Shown piece by piece: positions 5,990-12,394 of a stretch of 12,394 nt of DNA (position 1 is the first letter of the stretch; each line of letters starts with the position of its first letter). Origin of the DNA: an uncultured Eubacteriales bacterium (GTDB taxonomy: Bacteria; Bacillota; Clostridia; Oscillospirales; Oscillospiraceae). The stretch lies in the NCBI GenBank assembly GCA_900549885.1, contig URQA01000073.1:1-12394 (forward strand), read 5' to 3'. Below the pieces are notes generated by a model that was not told the origin of the DNA, did not search any database, and saw only the letters and a list, made by a program, of their open reading frames with translations. Both the position numbers and the translations under genes were made by a program.

Positions 5990-6872
5990 GGCCGGGCGGG
6001 CAGATGTCCTGCTGGCGGGAATGATCGACGGGCTCACCCGCTCGGCCGCCCAACGGTGGCTGGAGGAGGGCCGGGTGGTCCTGGAGGGCCGTCCAGTAAA
6101 AAAAAACGCCCGGCTGGAGCCAGGTCAGGTGCTGTCCGTCACCCCGCCCCAACCGGAGGCGGTGGATGTCATCCCCCAGGACATCCCCTTGGACGTGGTC
6201 TATGAGGACGGCGACGTCATCGTGGTCAATAAGCCGGTGGGCATGGTGGTCCACCCCGCCCCCGGCCATCCTGACGGCACATTGGTCAACGCATTGTTAT
6301 ATCATTGTGAAAATTCACTATCTGGAATCAACGGGCAGCTGCGCCCGGGCATCGTCCACCGCATCGACCGGGACACCTCCGGCCTTGTGATCGCGGCCAA
6401 AAACGACCGCGCCCACCTGGCCCTGGCAGAGCAGCTTCAGGACCACTCCCTGTTCCGCCTCTACCACGCGGTGGTGCTGGGGGGCTTTCGGGATGAGGCG
6501 GGCACGGTGGACGCCCCCATCGCCCGCCATCCCACAGACCGGAAGCGGATGGCGGTGTGCCGCCCCGGACAGGGCCGGGAGGCGGTCACCCACTATCAGA
6601 TAGTGGACAGCCATGACGGCTACACCCACCTCACCTGCCGGCTGGAGACGGGGCGCACCCACCAGATCCGGGTCCACATGGCCCATATCGGCCACCCTCT
6701 GCTGGGGGACCCGGTGTACGGCCCCAGGAGGTCTTTCCCCGGCCTGGCGGGCCAGTGCCTCCACGCCGCCCAGCTCACCTTCACCCACCCCTCCACCGGG
6801 GAGAGGATCACGGTGGAAGCGCCCCTGCCCAACTGGTTCCAGACCGTGCTGCAACGGCTGGAGTTGGATTGA
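5955..6872 (+). CDS. rluD: RluA/RluD-family 23S rRNA pseudouridine synthase
   Basis: A 305-residue enzyme that converts uridines to pseudouridine, in RluD's case in helix 69 of 23S rRNA. The exact target here is inferred. An N-terminal S4 RNA-binding domain (about 15-62) is followed by the catalytic domain. Visible motifs are VVNKPVGMVVHPAPGH (90-105), GIVHRIDRDTSGL (132-144) with the catalytic aspartate D138, and RLETGRTHQIRVHM (229-242). The length fits the family. The start is ATG 5955 after AAGGAGG (5939-5945), inside lspA; a longer frame from 5838 would lie wholly within lspA and lacks a ribosome site. The stop is followed by a hairpin shared with the convergent yihY-type gene. The symbol follows the general family name; paralogues RluA and RluC are hard to separate by eye. 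Confidence 0.92.
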   Translation: MTEPTFHLMIPEAGRADVLLAGMIDGLTRSAAQRWLEEGRVVLEGRPVKKNARLEPGQVLSVTPPQPEAVDVIPQDIPLDVVYEDGDVIVVNKPVGMVVHPAPGHPDGTLVNALLYHCENSLSGINGQLRPGIVHRIDRDTSGLVIAAKNDRAHLALAEQLQDHSLFRLYHAVVLGGFRDEAGTVDAPIARHPTDRKRMAVCRPGQGREAVTHYQIVDSHDGYTHLTCRLETGRTHQIRVHMAHIGHPLLGDPVYGPRRSFPGLAGQCLHAAQLTFTHPSTGERITVEAPLPNWFQTVLQRLELD

Positions 6873-6897
6873 TTTCCCTTCCTCCGGATCATACGAT

Positions 6898-6928
6898 GCC
6901 CCGGACCCAATGCCATCAGGTCCGGGGC
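6898..6928. terminator. Hairpin between convergent genes, probable bidirectional terminator
   Basis: A perfect 10-bp stem (GCCCCGGACC 6898-6907 with 6919-6928) has an 11-base loop. On the + strand it is followed by a broken T-rich stretch (6930-6940), so it mainly serves rluD. On the minus strand it begins eight bases after the yihY-type stop codon but lacks a T run there. Confidence 0.72.
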
Positions 6929-6935
6929 GATTCTA

Positions 6936-7820
6936 TTATTCCCGTCTCGTTTCCGGTCCTTCCGCCCGCTCCTTCTCCAGCCGATGGTGGTAGAGCACCG
7001 CATTGACCACGCTGCCCAAAATAAGAATATTGCCGCACAGGTAGAGCCACACCAGCAGGATGATCACCGAAGCCAGCGAGCCGTACACCAGCGAATAGTT
7101 GGTGGACCGCGCCATAAACCACGAGAAAATCACCGATGCCGCCGCCAGCGCCACCGATGCGCCCAGCGCGCCCACCATCACTGGGGGGCGGGGACGGGTC
7201 AGCGGGGCGGTGAACCGGTAGAGCAGCAGAATAAACAGAAATACAATGCCCAGCAGGAGCAGGTATTTCATCCACTGCCAAGTACCGAACCGTTCCGCCA
7301 CCCGCTCCAGATGGAATACCTGCTCAATCAGGTTAAAAAACCAGTTGCCCGTCACCACTACCACTAGGGACAGGTAAATCGTGAACAGGAGGAGCAAGGA
7401 AAAGAGAATACTGGCCACCAGCTGACTCACTCCCCGGAAGGTGGAGCGGCCATAGACCTCGTGCATAATGTTCATCAGCCCCCGCACGGCGGCAGAGGCA
7501 AACAGCACTGTCATGAATACTCCCGCCAAAAACATACCGGTGGACTGATTGCTCTGGAGATATCTCAGATAGTCTCCCAAAATGACGGTTACCCCCTCGG
7601 GAAGAAAGCGCTCGGCCTCTTCCAGAAGGCCGGCCAAATCCAGGTGGAGCTGGCCCACAAAGGCGGACAGGCAGATAAAAATGGGAAACAGGGTCAACAC
7701 CATGAAATAAGCCAGCTCTGCAGCTGAGCGGCTGATATGGCTACCGAAATACACGCCTACCACATCGGCCACAAACCGGATGGGCCGCAGCTTCAGCGCC
7801 GCTTCCAGGCGTTTTTTCAT
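6936..7820 (-). CDS. YihY/BrkB-family inner membrane protein
   Basis: A 294-residue polytopic membrane protein of the YihY/BrkB family (once called ribonuclease BN by mistake). About six membrane segments are visible: 36-56, 96-113, 134-157, 185-202, 215-236 and 247-275. Conserved family features include SAAELAYFMVLTLFPIFI (32-49), the R-GLMN-MHEVYG stretch (113-124), and NYSLVYGSLASVI (241-253). Function is not established for the family; transport or envelope roles have been proposed. The start is ATG 7820, after GGGGAGG. The in-frame extension to 7886 is rejected because the promoter lies within it. The gene follows gpr in the same direction but has its own promoter. The C-terminus is short, charged and probably cytoplasmic. 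Confidence 0.92.
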   Translation of the reverse strand: MKKRLEAALKLRPIRFVADVVGVYFGSHISRSAAELAYFMVLTLFPIFICLSAFVGQLHLDLAGLLEEAERFLPEGVTVILGDYLRYLQSNQSTGMFLAGVFMTVLFASAAVRGLMNIMHEVYGRSTFRGVSQLVASILFSLLLLFTIYLSLVVVVTGNWFFNLIEQVFHLERVAERFGTWQWMKYLLLLGIVFLFILLLYRFTAPLTRPRPPVMVGALGASVALAAASVIFSWFMARSTNYSLVYGSLASVIILLVWLYLCGNILILGSVVNAVLYHHRLEKERAEGPETRRE

Positions 7821-7853
7821 CTGCCTCCCCCTCTCTGCCAGTTTTATACCCTC

Positions 7854-7882
7854 AGTATAGCAGATCGCCGGGAAAAGGACAA
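7854..7882 (-). promoter_or_regulatory. Sigma-A-type promoter of the YihY-type gene
   Basis: On the minus strand: TTGTCC (7882-7877), 17-base spacer, and TATACT (7859-7854) preceded by TGC, an extended -10. The transcript should start near 7847, about 27 bases before the ATG. Confidence 0.78.
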
Positions 7883-7908
7883 TCACTTTCTGGCGAATCC
7901 CGCGTCCC

Positions 7909-8814
7909 TCACTCCAGCAGCATCACTAAATCATCCACAGACAGGGATGGATTCAGCCCAATGCTGATGCCGTAGCCGATCACCTTGGCTAGATCGGCCA
8001 CCCGGCTGTCCACCTCCCGGGGAGTGACAAAAAAATCCGCCCCCTTTCCTCCCAGCAGTTCATGGCCCAGGGCTTCCTGTCCCGTCTGAGCCAACAGGTC
8101 CAGGGCCAGGGTGGCCCCATCCACCACGGTGGGCGCGCCTACGGCGATCACCGGCACCCCCAGACTCTCCCGATTCAGCGCGGACCGGTGGTTTCCTACG
8201 CCGGAACCGGGCGCAATGCCTGTATCAGACAGCTGCACCGTCCGGCACAGCCGGTCAATCGCCCGGGATGCCAAGGCGTCTATCGCCACCACACAGGACG
8301 GCTTCAGCTGCCGGACCAGGGCGGTGGCTACTGCGGCGCTCTCAATGCCTGTGGAGGCCAGCACACCGGGGGATACTGCCGCCACAGCCCTCAAGTGTCC
8401 AAAGTGCTCCGCCAAATGCTCTACAAGGTAGCGGGTTACCAGTACATGCTCCGCCGCCAGCGGACCGATCAGGTCTGGGGTTACCGCCCGGTTGCCCAGT
8501 CCCATCACCAGAACCGTTCCTGCCCGGGGGGCCATGGCCTCCACCTCGCCTGCCACTGCCCGCACCGCCCGCTGAAAAGCATCCTCTTCCCTCCGGACCA
8601 GTCCATCCAGCTCCAGCGTCACGTACCGCCCTACCGGCTTACCCAAGGCGGCCGCCCCCTCCTGGTCCAGCACTGTCACCACGGTGGTGGAAAATCCCTC
8701 CCGCTGCCCGTCCTCCGCCCGGACGCCGGATAGCTTTGTGGTCTCTCCCGCTCCCTCTCTCCAAAGCTCGTGGGCCTCGACTGCCAGGTCCGTCCTGCGC
8801 TGTGCCATGGCCAT
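7909..8814 (-). CDS. gpr: Germination protease GPR (spore small acid-soluble protein endopeptidase)
   Basis: A 301-residue member of peptidase family A25. It degrades the DNA-protecting small acid-soluble proteins when a spore germinates and is stored as an inactive zymogen. Clear family motifs are RTDLAVEAHE (7-16), VLVMGLGNRAVTPDLIGP, a SPGVLASTGIESA stretch, VVAIDALASRAIDRL, the long QLSDTGIAPGSGVGNHRSALN region, and LGVPVIAVGAPTVVD. The start at 8814 is supported by AAAGGAG (8829-8823) eight bases upstream. The open frame continues upstream to 8907 but has no ribosome site there and would overlap the rpsT promoter region. Only six residues precede RTDL, so the pro-sequence is short and the self-cleavage site cannot be placed from this sequence. 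The divergent neighbour rpsT is the usual arrangement in spore formers. A sigma-G promoter is expected, but I could not identify a convincing one. Confidence 0.95.
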   Translation of the reverse strand: MAMAQRRTDLAVEAHELWREGAGETTKLSGVRAEDGQREGFSTTVVTVLDQEGAAALGKPVGRYVTLELDGLVRREEDAFQRAVRAVAGEVEAMAPRAGTVLVMGLGNRAVTPDLIGPLAAEHVLVTRYLVEHLAEHFGHLRAVAAVSPGVLASTGIESAAVATALVRQLKPSCVVAIDALASRAIDRLCRTVQLSDTGIAPGSGVGNHRSALNRESLGVPVIAVGAPTVVDGATLALDLLAQTGQEALGHELLGGKGADFFVTPREVDSRVADLAKVIGYGISIGLNPSLSVDDLVMLLE

Positions 8815-8860
8815 ATTGCACGCTCCTTTCCCATTTTTGATCTCTACATCTTGTGCATCC

Positions 8861-8877
8861 GGGACTATAAACGTCCC
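8861..8877. repeat. Inverted repeat upstream of gpr
   Basis: GGGAC and GTCCC (8861-8865 and 8873-8877) flank an AT-rich TATAAAC loop, 47 bases before the gpr start. It could be an operator or a small hairpin in the gpr leader. No function is assigned. Confidence 0.5.
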
Positions 8878-8923
8878 AGTTTTAGCGTAATAAAAATTTT
8901 GCGCCAAAAAATCAAATTAAGTG

Positions 8924-8952
8924 TTGCATTTTCTGCTATTTGATGTTAGAAT
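8924..8952 (+). promoter_or_regulatory. Sigma-A-type promoter of rpsT
   Basis: TTGCAT (8924-8929), 17-base spacer, TAGAAT (8947-8952). The transcript should start near 8959, leaving a leader of about 58 bases before the TTG start. The leader holds a small CGGG/CCCG hairpin (8965-8968 with 8978-8981). Confidence 0.75.
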
Positions 8953-9016
8953 ACATATCTGCGACGGGATTATTATGCCCGAACATCATGATATTACATC
9001 GGAGGAGGTGTTTGGT

Positions 9017-9280
9017 TTGCCCAATATCAAGTCTGCCAAAAAGCGTGTTCTGGTGAACGCCACCAAGGCCGCGCAGAACAAGGCTCAGAAGTCCGCGCTG
9101 AAGACTGACCTGAAGAAGTTCGAGGCCGCGGTGGCCGGTGGCAACCGCAGCGAGGCCGATGCCGCTTATAAGGTGGCCGTCAAGGCCGTCGATCAGGCTG
9201 CTTCCAAGGGTCTGCTGCATAAGAACAATGCCGCCAACAAGAAGAGCGCCATGACGTTGAAGCTCAACAAGCTGGCCTAA
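9017..9280 (+). CDS. rpsT: 30S ribosomal protein S20
   Basis: An 87-residue, lysine- and alanine-rich helical protein that binds 16S rRNA early in 30S assembly. It begins PNIKSAKKRVLVN and ends KSAMTLKLNKLA, both typical of S20, and the length fits the family (about 86-90). The start is TTG at 9017, chosen because the S20 N-terminus begins exactly there and GGAGG (9004-9008) is eight bases upstream. An in-frame ATG at 8975 would add 14 residues not seen in S20. In E. coli rpsT also begins with UUG, and this is linked to autogenous control; the same is only a possibility here. The gene has its own promoter and a strong terminator. Confidence 0.96.
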   Translation: MPNIKSAKKRVLVNATKAAQNKAQKSALKTDLKKFEAAVAGGNRSEADAAYKVAVKAVDQAASKGLLHKNNAANKKSAMTLKLNKLA

Positions 9281-9295
9281 TCAGAACCAAAAAAG

Positions 9296-9322
9296 AGCCG
9301 TCTGCGATGCAGGCGGCTTTTT
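9296..9322 (+). terminator. Rho-independent terminator of rpsT
   Basis: A 10-bp stem (9296-9305 with 9309-9318, one G-U pair) closes on a GAT loop and runs straight into five T. A six-A run just upstream (9289-9294) could extend the stem and give some leftward activity. The element ATGCAGGCG in its right arm recurs at 9325-9333. Confidence 0.88.
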
Positions 9323-9368
9323 GCATGCAGGCGCAGAGCGCCCGGCCGCCGGAGAAAGGAAGAATTCT

Positions 9369-10400
9369 ATGATCCACTTTGAATGCGACTACGCCGAGGG
9401 CTGCCACCCCTCCATCCTGGCGGCCCTGGCCGCCACCAATGACGAGCAGACCCCGGGATACGGCCTGGACCCCCACTGTGACCGGGCCCGAGCCCTGATC
9501 CGGACGGCCTGCCGGGCGCCGGAGGCTGACGTTCACTTCCTGGTGGGGGGCACCCAGGCCAACGCCATTGTCATCGCCGCCGCTCTGCGGCCCCACCAGG
9601 GCGCGCTGTGCGCCTGCACCGGACATATCAACTGCCATGAGACAGGGGCTGTCGAGGCCACGGGCCACAAGGCGCTCCCCCTGCCCTCGGAGGACGGCAA
9701 AATCACAGCAGATCAGATCGAAGCCGCCTGGCAGGCTCACTGGACCGATGCCACCCACGAGCATATTGTCCAGCCCGGCCTAGTCTACCTCTCCCATCCC
9801 ACGGAAAACGGCACTGTATACACCCTGGACGAGCTGACCGCCATCTCCAGGGTGTGCCGGGCGCGGGGGCTGACCCTGTTCCTGGATGGGGCCAGGCTGG
9901 CCTACGGCCTGGCCGCCCAGCCCGATCTCACCCTGCCGGACATCGCCCGGCTGTGCGACGTGTTCTACCTTGGAGGCACCAAGGCCGGAGCACTGTTTGG
10001 GGAGGCGGTGGTTATCACCAAGCCCGAACTGAAAGCTGATTTCCGTTACCTGGTCAAACAGCGGGGCGGGATGCTGGCCAAGGGCCGGCTGCTGGGCATC
10101 CAGTTTGAGTGTCTGATGGACAACGGCCTGTACCTCGACCTAGGCCGTCATGCGGTGGACTTGGCGATGGAACTGCGCCGGGCCTTTGAGGCCAAGGGCT
10201 TCCCCCTGCGCTACAACTCCCCCACCAATCAGCAGTACCCCATCCTGCCCGATGACGCGCTGGCCCGTCTGGCGGAAAAATACGCCTTTTCCTTCTGGGA
10301 GAAAACAGACAAAGCGCACTCCGCCGTCCGCTTCTGCACCAGCTGGCATACCAGCCGGGAGCAGGTGGCCGCCCTGATTTCAGACCTTCAGGCCCTTTGA
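9369..10400 (+). CDS. ltaE: Threonine-aldolase-type PLP enzyme (low-specificity L-threonine aldolase / beta-eliminating lyase family)
   Basis: A 343-residue fold-type I PLP enzyme that by family splits L-threonine or L-allo-threonine into glycine and acetaldehyde. Visible landmarks are GYGLDPHC near the N-terminus (30-37), GGTQAN (60-65) in the cofactor phosphate region, H86 stacking candidate in TGHIN, FLDGARLAYGL (171-181) with the cofactor aspartate D173 and R176, and GGTKAGAL (202-209) with the Schiff-base lysine K205. The length agrees with bacterial LtaE. The start is ATG 9369 after AGAAAGGA; a longer frame from 9321 would begin in the rpsT terminator. No promoter is apparent in the 46 bases between that terminator and the start, so expression may depend on read-through from rpsT. 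Substrate preference cannot be read from the sequence, so the symbol is provisional. Confidence 0.88.
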   Translation: MIHFECDYAEGCHPSILAALAATNDEQTPGYGLDPHCDRARALIRTACRAPEADVHFLVGGTQANAIVIAAALRPHQGALCACTGHINCHETGAVEATGHKALPLPSEDGKITADQIEAAWQAHWTDATHEHIVQPGLVYLSHPTENGTVYTLDELTAISRVCRARGLTLFLDGARLAYGLAAQPDLTLPDIARLCDVFYLGGTKAGALFGEAVVITKPELKADFRYLVKQRGGMLAKGRLLGIQFECLMDNGLYLDLGRHAVDLAMELRRAFEAKGFPLRYNSPTNQQYPILPDDALARLAEKYAFSFWEKTDKAHSAVRFCTSWHTSREQVAALISDLQAL

Positions 10401-10456
10401 CCAGGGACGCTCTGCCCTCCGGCGGAGGCTTCCGGCAAAATCCCGCAGAAAAACGG

Positions 10457-10485
10457 TTGACAAATCCCGGTTTGCCCTATAATAT
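10457..10485 (+). promoter_or_regulatory. Sigma-A-type promoter of the T-box/ileS operon
   Basis: A perfect TTGACA (10457-10462) is followed by overlapping -10 options: TAATAT with a 17-base spacer (10480-10485), or TATAAT with a 15-base spacer (10478-10483). The transcript should start near 10490. Confidence 0.85.
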
Positions 10486-10489
10486 AGAT

Positions 10490-10755
10490 TCGTTAAATTC
10501 GAGGGCTTTGAACAGGCCAAGTACCCGGAATCCCCTCCCCCAGAGAGCCGCTTGCACGGTGGAAGAGCGGCGGGACGGAGCCGGAGAATATCACCTGCGA
10601 GCCGCGGACCCAACGGGCGTAACGCCCCAGTAGGCTCCGCCGGGCGTTCCCGTTACAGGACGAACCGAGTGGCCGCGCTCTGTGCGCGGCAACGAGAGTG
10701 GTACCGCAGAGGTTTCCGCGCCTTTGTCTCTCATGGAGGGACAAAGGCGTTTTTT
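10490..10755 (+). ncRNA. T-box riboswitch leader, apparent isoleucine (AUC) specifier
   Basis: A T-box leader senses uncharged tRNA by pairing its anticodon with a specifier codon and its 3' end with a bulge, then prevents termination. All parts are visible. The stem I base pairs GGCT (10504-10507) with AGCC (10600-10603) and CAGG (10513-10516) with CCTG (10594-10597); GA steps between them fit the kink-turn. The distal hairpin pairs CCGCT (10548-10552) with AGCGG (10566-10570), with AGAGA before it and GGTGGAAG in its loop. The specifier is ATC at 10590-10592 (context GAGAATATCACC), meaning isoleucine. Stem III is 10672-10678 with 10684-10690. The T-box core AACGAGAGTGGTACCGC lies at 10691-10707, and its TGGT (10699-10702) complements an ACCA 3' end. 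A terminator hairpin ends the element. Induction is expected when tRNA-Ile is uncharged. Confidence 0.93.
10719..10755 (+). terminator. Regulated terminator of the T-box leader
   Basis: The stem CGCCTTTGTC (10719-10728) pairs with GACAAAGGCG (10740-10749) and extends three more pairs inward to a five-base loop, followed by six T (10750-10755). It competes with the antiterminator formed by the T-box core just upstream. Confidence 0.93.
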
Positions 10756-10776
10756 ATTTCGGGAGGCGAAGAGAAG

Positions 10777-11262
10777 ATGGACAGAGCAGAGACCTTGGCC
10801 TGGCTGGACGGGCTGGGAATCAACTATCGCCTGGCGACTCACCCCGCCGTCCACACGATCCAGGCCATGGAGGAGCTGGGTCTGGAGGGCAGCGGATGGG
10901 TGGTGAAAAACCTGTTCCTGCGGGATGACAAAAAGCGGCAGTACTTTCTGGTCAGCCTGCAAAAAGACAAATCTGCAAATCTGAAAACCCTGCGTGCCCT
11001 GCTGGAATCACGGCCGCTGAGCTTTGCCTCGGAGGCGGACCTGGACGCCAAATTGGGCCTGCCCCCCGGCGCGGTGACGCCGTTGGGCGTCCTCGCGGAC
11101 GAAAGCCGCTCCGTAACTCTGGTTCTAGACGAGGACATCCGGGCCTTCCCGGTGGTGGGCGTCCACCCCAACGACAACACCGCCACGGTATTTCTTACGC
11201 CCCAGGACCTGGAACGGGCCGTTGCCGCGGGCGGATGCCCCTTGATCTGGCTGACGATCTGA
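10777..11262 (+). CDS. ProX/YbaK-type aminoacyl-tRNA deacylase
   Basis: A 161-residue free-standing editing domain, related to the insertion domain of prolyl-tRNA synthetase. Relatives hydrolyse wrongly charged tRNA: ProX clears alanyl-tRNA-Pro and YbaK clears cysteinyl-tRNA-Pro. Visible family marks are THPAVHTIQAM (21-31), VVKNLFLRD with the conserved lysine K44, KRQYFLVSL (53-61), PPGAVTPLGVL (96-106), and GVHPNDNTATV (128-138), which contains the conserved His-Pro and Asn-Thr positions. The start is ATG 10777, after GGGAGG (10761-10766), 21 bases past the T-box terminator. It is therefore the first gene controlled by an isoleucine-type T-box, and ileS follows 66 bases later with no other promoter or terminator seen. 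This context is unusual for a proline-linked editing enzyme; the true substrate is open. Confidence 0.87.
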   Translation: MDRAETLAWLDGLGINYRLATHPAVHTIQAMEELGLEGSGWVVKNLFLRDDKKRQYFLVSLQKDKSANLKTLRALLESRPLSFASEADLDAKLGLPPGAVTPLGVLADESRSVTLVLDEDIRAFPVVGVHPNDNTATVFLTPQDLERAVAAGGCPLIWLTI

Positions 11263-11328
11263 GCATTGGTCCTAATGCCGCCACCATATTGCAAAACGCA
11301 CGACAAGAAAACAGGAGGAACCAAGAAT

Positions 11329-12394
11329 ATGGATTACAACAAGACCGTCCACCTTCCCCAAACGGACTTCCCCATGCGGGCGAGCCTGCCCAAACGGGAA
11401 CCGGATATGCTCAAAGAGATGCATGACCACGACCTCTACCACAAAATGGTGGCCCGCAACGAGGGCAAGCCCAAGTTCGTCCTCCACGACGGCCCCCCCT
11501 ATGCCAACGGCAACATCCACATCGGCACCGCCCTGAATAAGATTCTCAAGGACATCATCGTCAAGTACAAAAACATGACGGGGTTCCAGGCTCCCTACGT
11601 CCCCGGCTGGGATACCCACGGCCTGCCCATTGAGTCTGCGGTGCTCAAAGATAAAAAGGTCAAGCGGGAGGAGATGACCACCGCCCAGTTCCGCACGAAA
11701 TGCAGGGAGTATGCTGAAAGCTATATTGAGAAGATGACCGGCCAATTTCAGCGGCTGGGCGTGCTGGGTGAGTGGGAAAATCCCTACATCACCCTGCTGC
11801 CCGAATTTGAGGCCAAGCAGATCGAGGTCTTTGGCAAGATGGCCGAGAAGGGGCTCATCTACAAGGGGATGAAACCAGTATACTGGTGTCCCCACGACCA
11901 AACCGCTTTGGCCGAGGCGGAGATTGAGTATGCCGACGACCCCTGCACCACTATTTTCGTAAAATTCCCCGTAAAAGACGACAAAGGCAAGCTGGGGCAG
12001 TACGCCGACCTGTCCCGCACCTACTTTGTGATCTGGACCACCACTCCCTGGACCATTCCCGGCAACTATGCCATCTGTCTCAACGCCGAATATGACTATG
12101 TGCTGCTTCAGGCGCCTTGCGGAGACGTGTATATCCTGGCCAAAGACCTGGCTAAGAGCGTGTGTGAAGCCGCCCATATGGACTTTTCCGCCTGCACCGT
12201 GCTGGCCACCCTAAAAGGGTCCGAATTCGAGCTGATGACCGCCAAGCACCCCCTGTTTGACCGGGAGAGCGTGATCCTCAACGGAGAGCACGTCACCCTG
12301 GACGCCGGCTCCGGCTGCGTCCACACCGCTCCCGGCTTTGGCGCCGAGGACTTCGCCATCTGCCAGCAGTACGACAAGGCGGGCCTGACTCATA
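11329..12394 (+). CDS. ileS: Isoleucyl-tRNA synthetase, N-terminal part, cut by window edge
   Basis: The first 355 codons of a class I synthetase that charges tRNA-Ile. The catalytic signature reads GPPYANGNIHIGTALNK, with the HIGH-type motif as HIGT (64-67), followed by WDTHGLPIE. The CP1 editing domain begins with the threonine-rich WTTTPWT (236-242) and shows HTAPGFGAEDF (332-342), including the editing aspartate D341, so hydrolysis of valyl-tRNA-Ile should be intact. The KMSKS loop and the C-terminal region lie beyond the window. The start is ATG 11329, preceded by AGGAGG (11313-11318). It is the second gene of the T-box operon, which fits the apparent AUC specifier. A small hairpin (11263-11278, GCATT/AATGC) in the 66-base gap has no T run and is not a terminator. 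Confidence 0.97.
   Translation, partial: MDYNKTVHLPQTDFPMRASLPKREPDMLKEMHDHDLYHKMVARNEGKPKFVLHDGPPYANGNIHIGTALNKILKDIIVKYKNMTGFQAPYVPGWDTHGLPIESAVLKDKKVKREEMTTAQFRTKCREYAESYIEKMTGQFQRLGVLGEWENPYITLLPEFEAKQIEVFGKMAEKGLIYKGMKPVYWCPHDQTALAEAEIEYADDPCTTIFVKFPVKDDKGKLGQYADLSRTYFVIWTTTPWTIPGNYAICLNAEYDYVLLQAPCGDVYILAKDLAKSVCEAAHMDFSACTVLATLKGSEFELMTAKHPLFDRESVILNGEHVTLDAGSGCVHTAPGFGAEDFAICQQYDKAGLTH

Noticed and set aside
10397..10633. Small open frames between the aldolase gene and the deacylase
   Set aside because: The region is fully explained by a promoter and a T-box leader with intact pairing elements.
10552..10776. N-terminal extension of the deacylase through the T-box leader
   Set aside because: The frame is open by chance across structured leader RNA and its terminator; GGGAGG before ATG 10777 marks the real start.
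11272..12177. Minus-strand open frame opposite ileS (301 codons)
   Set aside because: Antisense to well-conserved IleRS motifs; no ribosome site or domain features of its own.
1..12394. Mobile elements, CRISPR arrays, tRNA or rRNA genes, phage or defence systems
   Set aside because: I looked for repeat arrays, transposase-like or terminal inverted repeat structures, cloverleaf folds and defence-type domains and saw none; the gene content is core and codon use is uniform.

Overview
The window reads as chromosomal core sequence from a GC-rich, anaerobic, spore-forming member of the Bacillota. It is most like the Oscillospiraceae (Flavonifractor/Pseudoflavonifractor type). The signs are a spore germination protease (gpr) divergent from rpsT, an AddA-type nuclease-helicase, a T-box leader before ileS, an electron-bifurcating NfnAB pair, strong AGGAGG-type ribosome binding sites and sigma-A-type promoters. 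The genus assignment is inference. I see no mobile element, CRISPR array, tRNA or rRNA gene.

Layout, left to right. (1) The 3' end of addA (1-644). (2) A hairpin terminator serving the leftward gene for a two-CBS-domain protein (753-1202), which is divergent from a Crp/Fnr-type regulator (1403-2068). (3) nfnA-nfnB (2243-4476), a flavin- and iron-sulfur-containing transhydrogenase. Its promoter carries an 18-base palindrome very close to the Rex redox-sensor operator, lying over the -10 box. (4) A terminator with a candidate promoter tucked against its upstream arm, then an unrecognised protein made of two tandem copies of one domain (4540-5475), four bases ahead of lspA, which overlaps an rluD-type pseudouridine synthase by 35 bases. 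(5) A shared hairpin between rluD and the convergent yihY/BrkB-type membrane protein gene, preceded on the minus strand by gpr. (6) rpsT, which starts with TTG, then a threonine-aldolase-type PLP enzyme. (7) A complete T-box leader with an apparent AUC (Ile) specifier, controlling a ProX/YbaK-type aminoacyl-tRNA deacylase and ileS. ileS runs off the right edge.

Themes. Most genes are housekeeping: DNA repair, lipoprotein maturation, rRNA modification and translation. The redox part (nfnAB with a Rex-like site, and a Crp/Fnr gene upstream) fits a fermenting anaerobe that balances NADH, NADPH and ferredoxin. The translation-quality part (deacylase plus IleRS under one tRNA-sensing leader) suggests a tRNA-editing enzyme tied to isoleucine charging. 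The least explained items are the duplicated-domain protein before lspA, the deacylase in an Ile T-box operon, and the Rex-like operator. No wholly new multi-gene system is visible.
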